A DNA stretch of 64,000 nucleotides from Ligula intestinalis (lineage: Eukaryota; Platyhelminthes; Cestoda; Diphyllobothriidea; Diphyllobothriidae), in contig JAYGXS010000006.1 in the NCBI GenBank assembly GCA_036362985.1, forward strand, positions 16,022,987-16,086,986, given 5' to 3'. The notes beneath the pieces were generated by a model that saw only the letters and a program-made list of their open reading frames with translations, made no database searches and had not been told where the DNA came from. Below, piece by piece: positions 39,601 through 52,600 of this stretch. Numbering within the stretch: the first letter of the stretch is position 1; each line of letters opens with the position of its first letter. The translations under genes and the position numbers were made by a program.

Positions 39601-40573
39601 AAGAAGAGAGGCAAGAAAACTGGTGCCTGGAGAGACAAAAATAGAGAAAAAACAAAATATAGAAAGGTAAGCGCAGTTTGTGGCAATGAGACCCCAAGGC
39701 ACCAGTGAGAGAGCGGCAAGTAGAGTGGACATTGGCGGGTACTATTGGTTCAGTGCGGGGCTCAGCTAAAGCTCGATGACTCAAGTCCCAAAATAGTAAA
39801 ATCGCATAGGAATAAAAGGTGCACTCTCTAGCGGAAACGAGCCGTCAGGTTTTCGAACTTGCGTTGAGAACGCTGCATACTGAGCTATAGCGAGCGCACC
39901 TGCGAATAATAAATGAATAAAATAATGAATAAATAAATAAATACCTATAAGAAGACCCTACTATGCAGTATGAGCGACTTTTTGTGGTATTGCAAGGCAA
40001 GCCTCTCGGGTGTAGAAGATAGACAAGTCTATTTGAAAATGTGTTAGGGAACCGGCGTATACGACTATAGTTAGCGTTATTAGCAAATATTTACTGAGTG
40101 ACTTTCCTGCATCGATGGTCTGCGCCAATACGATGGTGCCTAGTTAGTGCAGGTCAGGGCAAGTTTGACACCATCCGAAACAATAAGAACCAGTGCATTG
40201 CCTTTCAGTACCAATCACAGCCAATGGCGGACAGAGATCAATAATCTAACAATTCATTTGAGAAGATTGCAGGATAATTTTAACAAAAACAGCCTCTGGC
40301 AAATGTTTTTAGTTCATAATATTTTTAGTGTAGTCCTTTGGTAAAAACTCAAAAGCCGACAGGCAACACCCTCTTTTTCGTCAGTTAGTCGGCAGACTCG
40401 GTAACCAGCAAGGATGCACGATGGGCGCATCTCCGACACTCGGTGACATTTGCGTGACCTCCGCAATCTTTTCCTCGTGGGACCCTTGGAATTATGACAA
40501 AAACCACGATGGGCTACTCCTGATATGCTTCAAATACTCTTAGCACAGGCGGTCCGATTCTAATACACTCTGC

Positions 40574-40615
<42 letters not shown>

Positions 40616-43600
40616 NNNNNNNNNNNNNNNNNNNNNNNNNNNNNNNNNNNNNNNNNNNNNNNNNNNNNNNNNNNNNNNNNNNNNNNNNNNNNNNNNNNNN
40701 NNNNNNNNNNNNNNNTCGCATGCCTGGTGTGTGAATAGGTAAAGAAGAAGAAAGCCCTTCGGCCACCAGAATCATGTTTTTCGTCGTCTGAGCTTTCGAA
40801 CTCTTACTGGCATCCATCATCGTCATGATAGGCTACTTCTCAAAATGAACAACTTTTCAGAGTCCGACAAAAAACGCACGGACCCATGACATCGGACGAG
40901 CACCCGGTACCTAGTAGCTAGTAGGAGAACTTAGTTCTTAGTGCTGCCATGAAAGGTTAAAATCGGCAATTGATATGCTATCCGAGTGAATGAAATATCG
41001 TCTGAGTGAATCCAAGAACCATAGACGGTTGTGCCATTAGAGGACTATTTTCGACAAGAGTTAAATTTATGCTGTGCAAACCTACTTCACTACTTCCTCG
41101 AGGTACTGATGATACTCGTAGAGTGAAACAGAAAATTACAAGAAAAAACCTGAATAGCATTGGAAGCCTCTCAGAAGCACTGAGGCCTTGTGAGGGTGTC
41201 ACAAGGGCTTCGGCTACCGTAATTGATCCATTCTAGGCCAACAATTTGCTTTTCAATCAAAACTTCAGGGGGCTTATTTCGAATGATTTTTGAAAATCAC
41301 AGGAGGTAGGTGAGTAGAGAACATACGTACAGCTTCATTGAGAGTTTTCATCGTAGACTCTACCCAGGGGATGAGACAGTTTGTAACAAAGTTCTCCACA
41401 AAAACGCGCAGTTTGTCATGGTCCTGGGAACTCAAACACTGCCCGTGGGGCTTAAGAAGAGAGGCAAGAAAACTGGTGCCTGGAGAGACAAAAATAGAGA
41501 AAAAACAAAATATAGAAAGGTAAGCGCAGTTTGTGGCAATGAGACCCCAAGGCACCAGTGAGAGAGCGGCAAGTAGAGTGGACATTGGCGGGTGCTATTG
41601 GTTCAGTGCGGGGCTCAGCTAAAGCTCGATGACTCAAGTCCCAAAATAGTAAAATCGCATAGGAATAAAAGGTGCACTCTCTAGCGGAAACGAGCCGTCA
41701 GGTTTTCGAACTTGCGTTGAGAACGCTGCATACTGAGCTATAGCGAGCGCACCTGCGAATAATAAATGAATAAAATAATGAATAAATAAATAAATACCTA
41801 TAAGAAGACCCTACTATGCAGTATGAGCGACTTTTTGTGGTATTGCAAGGCAAGCCTCTCGGGTGTAGAAGATAGACAAGTCTATTTGAAAATGTGTTAG
41901 GGAACCGGCGTATACGACTATAGTTAGCGTTATTAGCAAATATTTACTGAGTGACTTTCCTGCATCGATGGTCTGCGCCAATATGATGGTGCCTAGTTAG
42001 TGCAGGTCAGGGCAAGTTTGACACCATCCGAAACAATAAGAACCAGTGCATTGCCTTTCAGTACCAATCACAGCCAATGGCGGACAGAGATCAATAATCT
42101 AACAATTCATTCGAGAAGATTGCAGGATTATTTTAACAAAAACAGCCTCTGGCAAATGTTTTTAGTTCATAACATTTTTAGTGTAGTCCTTTGTTAAAAA
42201 CTCAAAAGCCGACAGGCAACACCCTCTTTTTCGTCAGTTAGTCGGCAGACTCGGTAACCAGCAAGGATGCACGATGGGCGCATCTCCGACACTCGGTGAC
42301 ATTTGCGTGACCTCCGCAATCTTTTCCTCGTGGGACCCTTGGAATTATGACAAAAACCACGGGGGGGTTCTCCTGGTAAGGTTTAAAAACCTCTTGCCGG
42401 AGGGGGCGCCCTTTACACCCTCCCGCCCCCCCCCCCCCCCCCCACGGGTAACAGTTTTTCTCCTGAAATCTCTCAAATGGCATTCAAACCCCTGAACAAT
42501 GCCTAAGGAGTTTTGCCACTGTCGGCCCGCCCATACCCAATTCAAATTACTGACAACGCCACTGTTCTGAAATGTTCTGCGGATCAAATGCATTGAAAAA
42601 CTGCCCTGTACCAATAGGGAGTTCAAAGGTATTTACCTATGTTTCCCTCGATAAAACCTGACCTGAACTAACCTTCAGACTTAGAAATGCATTTGGTCCA
42701 TGAGGTTGTCATGACACAAACAAACAACGTACACATGAATTTAGGCCTAATAAATGTTTAATTTTGTTAATAAAAAGAGTTAGCGAAGGTCCGCATCTAC
42801 GTTGTGAAACGGATTAAAGCCTTCGTATTACACAGCTTAAGTTTGTCAATTTCCGCTTCGGGAACCCAAATAAAACCTTAGCACAGAAAACTGGAGGACA
42901 TACTAAAAGATATGAGGGACACTGGCAGATCCACTCGCCGCTAATTCATGCAGCAGCAGCAGCATCAAACCGGTCAAACAGGCGTTTGGTGTCGGAACTG
43001 GGAGTGTGATAGATCAATCAAACAGCAGTCTTACAGCTACAAAACATCATAAGTAGGTCTCGCCTTATCCTTGTCACAGTGTAAGGGTTCGAGCCTTCAA
43101 CTCTTTTTGAATAAATGCAAATGCGGCAGACAATTCGGCGGAAAGGGACTCCCTGTATGTTGGCCGCAATGAAAAAATATGTATAATCCGACCCAAAACA
43201 CGACCACTACCGTCAGCCATCAGGATCTGAACAGAAATGCCAAATGGTGTAACATAAAAAAGCATTTTTTTTAAAGAGAACTGGTTGCTTAGAAATAAAG
43301 AGCGGACAAGTGAAGTTCGGGTAACAGAAACTAACGTGCCGAAGAGTACCACTGTCAGACGAGGTGCGCAAAAATGACTTGCGCTGCGCCGGCTTTACTC
43401 ACTCCTACTACCCGCCACGTTTCAGTGGTAAAACAAAGACGAGTAGAGCAAGTATGGGTGCGGGCATCGTGGCCGGTCAGGCTCTCTCCTCCCCACAACT
43501 AAAGCAGGTTTTTTTTATTAATCCACTGGTGTTAAAGAGACGCACCGGGTACCAACATGTACTTGCGATTACCAGTCGAAATGATTACGATAGTGAGGCC

Positions 43601-46600
43601 GCTGTACCCAATACAGAATTGGGCTGGCCAATTTTTTATAGTTGGCACTTAAGGAGACTGTCTGTCTACCTTGTCCTTAGTATTCCATACAGCTCACGTA
43701 CTCAAAGACGGTTGAAATGTTCGGCGGTCGGTATCTGGGAGCCTCTGCCAAAGATAAGTGCAATTTCGGGGCTAAAAAGATGTGAAAACATACTCGGGTA
43801 ACCATAAGAATAAACTATATAGATAGAACTGGACAAAGGCACCCTCACTTTTAACGGAACTGAGAGGTCTGCCTTCAACCGCTGGTAGCGGTGGTGCAAG
43901 TTGAACCAGAGGATCCGAGGGGGTTGAAGAAACTAAAGGTTGTTGCTGCTGCGGTTTCGGGTTTTCCTGAAGTTTTTGCCCCAGGACTGCCTTTGCTGGA
44001 GGACTGTAACCGTGTGGCAGGAGATGCGCCAACCAGGGGTCAGGGGGCACCGTTGCTGCAGCAGCAATCGATCCGTTTGGTATGTTAGGGTCGATAATGT
44101 CCGTCCCTTTCCGATCGGAAGAAAGATTTAGCAAATGACAATTGCTTGGGCCGTATGTATCGGTTACCTTTCGGTAGATAATGTCCGCACTGAAATATTA
44201 GGGAGCAAAAGAACAAAGGAGCGAATGGAGCAAAAAATGGCTTTAGACAAAAAGAACTTCTAAAAGAAACCATATTCCGATAACAGGATCTGTTAAGACA
44301 GAGAGCCAAAACCAAATAGCTAGGAAAATATCAGAGGTTGAAATTTGGCTCGACAGAGCAAGTGTAGAGCACGTAGGTTGAGTCCGGAATTCCAGCGTCG
44401 GTAGTAGTCGAAAACGACAGAAGTAACCTATTACTTTTAGTGTCGATTTTATGGACCAGTAAATTCTTGCAGTTGGATATTGGGGTTAGCGACACTATTT
44501 GGAGTAGGTAGCAGACTTAGCAACTGAGCTAGTTGATCCGTTAGTTATCTTACTTTACTGAAGCGTGGTGGCGTTGGCTGACCTGACCCGAGCATTTACA
44601 ACCATCTGCGTACGGGCCGAGTTTCAAACGAGCGTCAGCAGATTGATTTTAGTCCAGGTTACAGCCTGCCAGCGCAGGGAGTTGGCGCCAGAGGAATGGC
44701 CTACGCTGTTACTAAGAGCTTGCAGTAGAAACCTGGGTGCTTTACAATTTCTTTGTTTACTATAGACGGATTTGAAAACACCAAAATAAGCAATGGGCTT
44801 TGATCGTTTTCAAAAATGCTGGAAACTCCGATATGATCGCTCAAGCTGGCGAGTTTAGCAGCCGGATAGGCCGACTCAACACTGATAGTGGACTGTTTGG
44901 CGCTCGTTTCCGACATTTAATAAATGTTAAAGGGCCAATTCAATTCCATGCAGGTCACGGACACACACATGCACTAGCTTTCAACACGCCATGAATCCAT
45001 ATCATTCGTAAGCTGCCTATTGTATCTAATTTAACACCGATCGATCAGACCAGAGTTTTATAGGTGGCAGGTCAATGTAATCAGATTACCTAGACTTCTG
45101 TATCTTTTCAGTTCCAAATACAGGTCGAAAGACTCTAGAATGTCGAAGAAAGCCTTCGGCCAGATATAAGACAGTCTTTCTCAAACGCACATAGAGAAGC
45201 TGTGAAAGAATCGCAGCGACAAACTGCAGGAGCCTCAATGACCGAACATTCCTTAAAAACGTAAGCAGCCTACAGTATTTTAAGAGTAATACTTTGGTAT
45301 TAGAAGATTATTATCCAAGCATCTACCGAAATTGTTAACGGTATAGACGACATACTCGCTCTGCCTGGTGCAACTCAGGTCATTGAGGAGGACATAGAAT
45401 TTGGCGACGCCTTGGCTAAACCATCGGGGAGAACGTGACTGTTGGTTCTGTATTAATTGAACGTGCTGTTGAACCAGAGTGTCAAATGCCTGCAGCACGT
45501 CGGCGTTCTTCGTAGACACAACAAAGATGCAGGCGAGAAAGCGGGTCAGAAATTCGTGTTCACTAGCATCAAGACCTGAGATAAATGCATGCCGCCAGGC
45601 CTCGAACCAGGGTGTAGAAACTAGTGGAAGGGCAGGAAAAGAAGCATTAGAGAATAATTTGCCGTCAACAAAGTGTTGTAGTTTAAATTGTGACTTAATT
45701 TGATTTCGAAGTATTTGTTTTAGCAGGCAGAAAAAGTGAGACAACGAAATTAATAAGATCACTGAGGATAGAAAACTAGTGCGTTTTAACGCAAATGGAC
45801 GCCATCTGAGGGAACCCTGGCATTAAACAGAAAACTAATATTCTGTCCCGCAATAACATTGCGCTCGTGAAAGCCACTCCTAATTAATCCAAATTCAAAT
45901 ACTAGGTTCGTCAGATCTGAGATTGGGGTGAAGCCGGTTTATTAAGCTTAACAACCTCAAAATGGTTATTCCAATTCACTAGCATTGACAGTTACATTCC
46001 TCGTCCACGTTTACTAGTATGATACACCAGTTTCCCTGACCTAATGTCTCCTAGTGTCAATGACCCCCTGGGGCTTTCAGCATGAAGGAAAGGGTCAAAT
46101 CGACCTAGTGTACTATAGAATAAGCAGTTGTCAATAACATGGACGCTCTTGTTTGATTCAGGCCACAATGTGCAGGATATGCGATCAGGCACGTTAGTCT
46201 TGCAGATTACAACCCTGGTGAAGATAAAGAGCCTGGGACAACATTCAAACACATGCAAAAGCTAACTGGGTAGAAACTTATCTCTTAGAAAAAGTAGTTC
46301 GGTGCACGCTACGTAATGACGTGATGTAGTGAGGTACAGAGTCCTCGTAAGATTTATTTTAAAGGAATAAGTTTATAGCACACTCGTTTACACCGATGAA
46401 GACCTACCACAAATTATAGTAGGCGCAAATGGTCCTGAATGTCGTGGTAATTACGTCGGTCGGCAATATAGCCCAGATGAAAGAAAATTGCGAGTTTCTA
46501 GACCTCATTATTTTATGTGTACAATCTAGTTTTCTCGACAAAGAGAAGTAAGTCATGTTCTTGGCGCACACAAACAGGGACCACACTAAACAAAACACTG

Positions 46601-49600
46601 TACGAATGGTTTTTATAGATACATTTATAAAACAAAGACCTTTTTGTTATTTTTTCGTAGTTTATCCAATGCTACTTGTTTGTGTTTGCGTAATCTTGTT
46701 CGCGTGCATTTCATTTTATCCCCTAGCATTTTTTAATGCGTTAGTTTCGCTTCCCCTTTTTTAGGCGATATAAGAGGTCGGCACTCCGTAGTATTTCGCT
46801 ACCGTTAGTGTTGTTCGACATACTTCTCGGGTCGAATCACCCCCGTCAATTCTACTGCAAACTGATTGTTTTATGTCCATACATATTCTTGTGGAAAAAC
46901 ACTTCTTTGTACAAGTCTTCAGAAGTCTTCACGGTGGAGGCTCGAGAGAGAGCTCTAATGGCAATATGGATGGACGAGTGGGTCCTCTGACAGATCGGTG
47001 TACGCATACATGCCACTATAGATTTTGAAGACAGATTTTGAAGATCGTCACCTCTACTGATTTCTTGACTTAGAAGTCCATTACTCTATCGTGCATTGCA
47101 GATCGAAATTCTATGAAGGCTGAGTCAATCTTCTTACATAGAAATTCGCTGTTTTATCGTTTCGAAGTACGCATTTGGAATTCCAAGAGGAACTTAATTT
47201 TTCTCAACACGACGGCCCTGCTCAACTTTTGAAGTCTCTTTCTATCGAAGGAACCTTGTTCTAGTATATTTTCCTCAAATTTAAGGCAATATCCTTGATC
47301 AGGAAATCTATTTTCGCTGAGGACGAACGCGCTAACCATTACACCACAACACGGTCGGAGAGGCGTTCGAAAAGTGTCTTAAATTTAGCGCAGACGATGC
47401 AAGTAGACCAGTCGGTTTCCGCATGCCAATTAACGGTCCAGATGCTAGTCGCCAAATTTAACCGGCTCGAACTAGAAGTCAAAGAGATGAAAGAGCTTAT
47501 CCACAGGTCTTTTATTCCGGAGGAAACTACACAAGGATCAACCCGTAGTAGAATGAGGGGTGGTGTGCCTAACATATCCACAGGAATCAAACAAGTGGTT
47601 TCTAAGATACCCGTAAAAAGCAGTCCAGTCGCGCCTCCTAAAGAGCCAAAGACTAAGAGCAAGAGGCCACCGGCTACAACACGAGAAGGTCGCCTTGTCA
47701 CGAAAGAGAATCCGTCGGGCTCTTCCAATAAGCAAATATCAGATCAAAAGGTAGTCACAGTCCAAGTTAAGGAGACCTGCACTCCGGTAGTGTCGGATCC
47801 CTCTCAGCGGTCCCCGGATAAAGGCCCCGTTGACCGTGCACAGAGCGTTACTAGTCCGGATGTCCCAGCAGACATTCCTATTTTGCGAGGCCCGTCTGAG
47901 GATTTTGAGTTGTCGGAGGATAACCGAAAGCCCGCAATCAATCAACCATTTGAGGATTCTGAGTGATCGGAGGATAACCGAAAGCCCGCAATCAATCAAC
48001 CATTTGAGGATTCTGAGTGGTCGGAGGATAACCGAAAACCCCCAATCAATAGCAGCGGCCCTGACAAGGGCAACTGCATCATAATACAGGGACTACCCGA
48101 GTCCTCTGCCGAAACACCCAGCGAAAGAAGCGAGGCTGACAAATGGTTATTTCAAGAGCTCCTAAACGAGCTGTTGCAACCAGCTGAGGAGATCTTTTAT
48201 CAAAAGAATTTCGTCTTGGAATTCGCCCAAACTCAACTCAGCAGACTTAACCACGACCACTAAAGATCGTCCTAACCAGCGACACAGAAGCAAAACTTCT
48301 ACTGACAAGACGTTTTCGATTGAAGTACTCTAGAAAGGATGTGTTTTTTTCAGCTGGATTACTCTCCTACCGACAGGCTGAAACGCCGCACGCTAGTTCT
48401 AGAATTGAGGGAACGCAGAATCAAACGAGAACCGAATCTCGTGATCTTCAAGGACCAGATAGTCGAAAGAAATTCTGCCCCCTCATGGACAAAACCGATT
48501 CGCATGACCGCGCAGCTACTCCAGTAGCCTGCGTTGGGGCTACAAATGGACCACGCAAGAATTCAAATTGACATTTATGAATACCAATGCGCAAAGCTTA
48601 CTTTCAAAAATGGATAAACTAAGGATCAACGTATCCGACCTCCTTCCCGATGTTATTTCGATAACAGAAACAGGGTTGTCGGACAAGAGTGACAATCCGA
48701 GATTGGAATCTCCGGCTTTCAACTGTTCCGGAAAGACAGAGGCAACCGAAGAGGCGGAGGCGTAGCAACCTTCGTGAAGAACGGTTTTATGTTCCTGAAA
48801 AAAACGGCGAATCTGTCTTGCCAAGAAGCGGTACGGGTTCTCAAAGCCTTGATATCTTAACTGTCTACCGACCACCGAGGAACAATCCTGAGGCTGATGC
48901 CCTATTGCTGGATGAGCTTAAAACTTTCGCTACGCGACCAAATACCTTTATTGTTGGGGACTTCAACGCTCCTACCATCAACTGGAGTTCCTCCTCAACT
49001 GATTGCCCTGAATCGGCATTCGACCACCAGCTCCTGAATATAACCCAATCCCTACTTCTCACCCAGCACGTCACATTTCCCACAAGAATTCGTGAAGGCC
49101 AGCGGATGAACTGCCTCGACCTTGTGCTCACTAAGTCGCTCGACTATATCGACAGTGTGAATTGCTTACCCCCACTAGGTAAGAGTGACCATGTAGTTCT
49201 CATGTGGGAATAGTTTATTTTCTTTGCCTGCCCAACCACAAGATCTTCGTCCTAATATTTGGCGCGGTGATTTCGAGCAAATGAAACAGGATCTCTGTTT
49301 CATAGACTGGGCATCCACACTCTCCGACAACGTTGAAGAAGCTTGGGAACAGTTCAAAGGGATAGTCCAAAACCTCCTCTCTAGCCAATGCCCTATCACT
49401 CGCCGAAAACTTACGAACAGGCCTCGCTGGCTGAATCCATCCTAAAAACTGAAGTTAACAAGACGGGAACTGTTTAAAAAGTACCGAATTGATGGGTCAC
49501 CTGAATCTCTTTATAGGTACAAAATGCAGAGGAACCGGGTCAAACGTCTCATTGTCAGAGCTCGACAGCAGTTCGAAGAGGATCTGTTAAACCGAGCCAT

Positions 49601-52600
49601 GGTTAACCCCAAAGTCCTGTACAGTTATATAAGACAGAGCACGCGAAATAAGGATCCTATCCCCCTACTGCGAACTGCCGAAGGTGCCGAAATCTCAGAG
49701 AACAAGGAGAAAGCTGAGCATCTCTCTCAGTTCTTCCGGTCCGTCGAGATGACTGAACCCGGTTTTCTATCCCACACTTATGAAGACAATTCGATCCCAT
49801 CTATTGATACAGTCCTCTTCACCGAAGATGTAGTTAAGAATGAGCTACTTAATTTGAAAGAATCGACCTCCTCAGGCCCCGATGCAATCCCGGCCAAGCT
49901 GTTGAAGGAGCTAGCTTCTGAAATGGCCAAGCCGCTAGCCCTAATCTTCCAGGCGTCATTTGTTACGGACTGCCTACCATCTGATTGGAAGACAGCGACG
50001 GTCATCCCACGTTTCAAGATTGGAAGCCGAGCGTCCGCAAATAACTACAGGCCGGTGAGCCTTGCCTCCATTTGTTGCAAAACCATGGAAAAAATCATTA
50101 AGAAGGCATTGATGCAGTTCCCCGAGCAGAATTACCTCGTTTCCGATGCCTAACACGGTTTTCGCAGTGTTAGGTCTGTCTTACTAATCTGCTATTCTCA
50201 CTTGATAGCTGGACCAAAGCAACGAGGGTGCATGCGATCTACATTGACTTCAAAAAGGCGTTCGATACCGCCCTCATCGACGCCTGCTGCTTAAGCTGCG
50301 CAGCGCAGGCATTCGTGGGAACCTCCTCCTATGGATCCAACACTTTTTGACAGGACGGTCACAAAGAGTCCAAGTCAGTCGCCAGCAGTCCTCGGGTTTA
50401 TCTGTGGTGAGTGGCGTCGCACAGGGCTCAGTTTTAGGTCCCGTATTGTTCCCCATTTTCATCAACGACTGTGTCAGGGATCTAGACTGTGAAGTCACCG
50501 TGTTCGCCGGTGACATCAAATTATGGAAAGTTGTCCAAAGTACGGCAGACGGAAACCATCTACAGGCCAACTTGAACAGATTGGAGGACTGGCCAAAGCT
50601 TTGGCTAATGCCTTCCCATGTTAGTAAAAGTAAAGTTATTTGAATCGGCAGTTGTAGAGCATCCTACACGAAAGTCTATTCTTTAAATGGTACTCCGCTG
50701 CAACGAGTTGAGAGTTAGAAGGACTTGGGTGTGTGGATAACTCCTTCACTCAAACCAACGCTGAACTGTACGAAAGCGGCGAAGTCGGCCAGATCTATAA
50801 TACAGCTGATTAGACGAACCTTTATGGGGTTTTAAAAAGACAGCTTTTCCAAAAGCTTTGGAAGCTTCATTCGGTCGCACCTGGAGTTCGCTATACAGGC
50901 ATGGAGACCATGAACTGTCAAAGATTGTACTGTCTTAGAGAAGGTCCAGAGGCGAGCGACCAAGATGTTCAAAGGTCAAGGAACATTGCCCTATGAAAGC
51001 AGACTGTCCATTCTCGACCTATTTCCCCTTTTCTACAGACAACTCCGAGGGCACCTCATATTAACCTTCCATATTATGAATAACATGCATTGAGGTTTCG
51101 TTCCTGGTGATTTCTTCGCCCAGGCTAACAGGCCAACTTTGCGCGAGCATTCCCTTAAACTACGCCCGGGCAAAGCAAGGATCGACGGAAGAACATTTTT
51201 CTGTATCAACAGAGTAGTTTCAGTGTGGATCGCTCTTCCAGAAGAGGTTGTCCTCTCCACTTCTGTCAATGCATTTAAGAGTAGACTGTACATGTATCAA
51301 GCGCAAACGCAACGAAGGTAAAAAACTCCTTCATCAGATTACTATGAATAACTTTACAATGAATCACATTGCTTATCACATACACTGCATCAAATTATAC
51401 TACTCGCGATTTGCAAGTAGCGATGTATTTTTCTGTCATATTTTTGTGAAGATTGTCTTCCCGGAACATGGAACTGTCTAACATTTTAAATTTTTCTTTT
51501 TATCGACTTATTTCCTATCATCCTGTTACCAGCAGGGAGTTCAAAGGCATTCCCCTATCTTTCCCTCAATAAACTGATACNNNNNNNNNNNNNNNNNNNN
51601 NNNNNNNNNNNNNNNNNNNNNNNNNNNNNNNNNNNNNNNNNNNNNNNNNNNNNNNNNNNNNNNNNNNNNNNNNNNNNNNNTTCCCGATCTAATACCAGGT
51701 AGACCGTGAGCTCGTAGCTCAAACGTTAGGACGTTCGCCCTGACAGGAGAGATTGCAAGTTAAAATCTCGGTGTGACAGCAATTTCCGCGGCCATACTGG
51801 GGTTGGGTATTACAAGCCAATGACGCCTAAAAAGGCAGAAAAGGCCTTTCTGGAGTCACTTGTCTTTGCTGGTAATATCCTTCTGCCTATATCTTAGCCG
51901 CGTCGCGGTGGAAGCTCGAGAGAGAGAGAGCTCTAAAAGCAATATGGGAGGACGAATGGGTCCGCTGACAGATCGGTATACGCGTCTATGCCACTGTATA
52001 TTCCCGATCTAATACCAGCTAAACCGTGAGCTCCTAGCTCAAAGGTTAGGACGTTCGCCCTGACGAGAGAGATTGCGAGTTCAAATATCGGTGTGGCAGC
52101 AATTTCCGCGGCCATTCTGAGGTTCAGTCAGTATCAGTCAGTATATCTGACTGGGTATGAATAGGCGATGACGCCTAACAAGGCAGAAAGGGCCTTCTTA
52201 GTGTCGCCTGTCTTTGCTAGTATTGTCCTTTTGCATCTATATTTATAAATAAACATTAACTCCTTCGCCTTCTTCAACATCTTGTTAAATTTGTTAGGAA
52301 CAGAACGACATAGAAGTTTACAAGAGGACATAGTAAAAAGCATTTTCATGGCAATGAAAAGTGTTAAAGAGAAATCTACTTTTAGTCTGTTTTACGCTGA
52401 GAGTAGGCAATTATGATCTAGTTTTACGCTTGCTCGAGCAAGGATTCTCACGAAAAATACCTTGCATTCGTAAAAATAAATAAGCGATTGGGACTGAGAT
52501 TTCCTCGACGAAGATATTATACGAACAGGCCTCAATTATGAGGTTTAAATATGAAGTTATGAATTATATAATCAGATTTAGTTATGGAATTAACTGAGTG

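Larger units (their letters stand above)
38870..40510. repeat. Left copy of ~1.65-kb direct duplication (contains exon 5)
   Basis: The segment starts TCGCATGCCTGGTGTGTG and runs to ACAAAAACCACG. It matches 40716-42361 at about 98% by eye, with scattered substitutions and one 7-bp insertion (CTAGTAG) in the right copy near 40917. Beyond the end both copies decay into dissimilar, error-like versions of one sequence that runs into a poly-C tract. Confidence 0.9.
47346..51580 (+). mobile_element. CR1-type non-LTR retrotransposon with ORF1 and ORF2, degenerate
   Basis: An almost full-length copy in intron 2 of TRAPPC8, opposite to the gene. ORF1 is followed about 280 bp later by an endonuclease and RT ORF2. 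The 3' end (TTTCCCTCAATAAACTGATAC) stops exactly at the N gap. Frameshifts, stops and a damaged catalytic site show it is inactive. Confidence 0.88.

Noticed and set aside
40560..40826. Gly-rich ORF across the gap
   Set aside because: It is an artefact of the C homopolymer and the N run.
43074..43352. 92-codon minus-strand ORF as a TRAPPC8 exon
   Set aside because: Exons 4 and 5 already join in phase with continuous homology, and the ORF has no matching counterpart in the protein.
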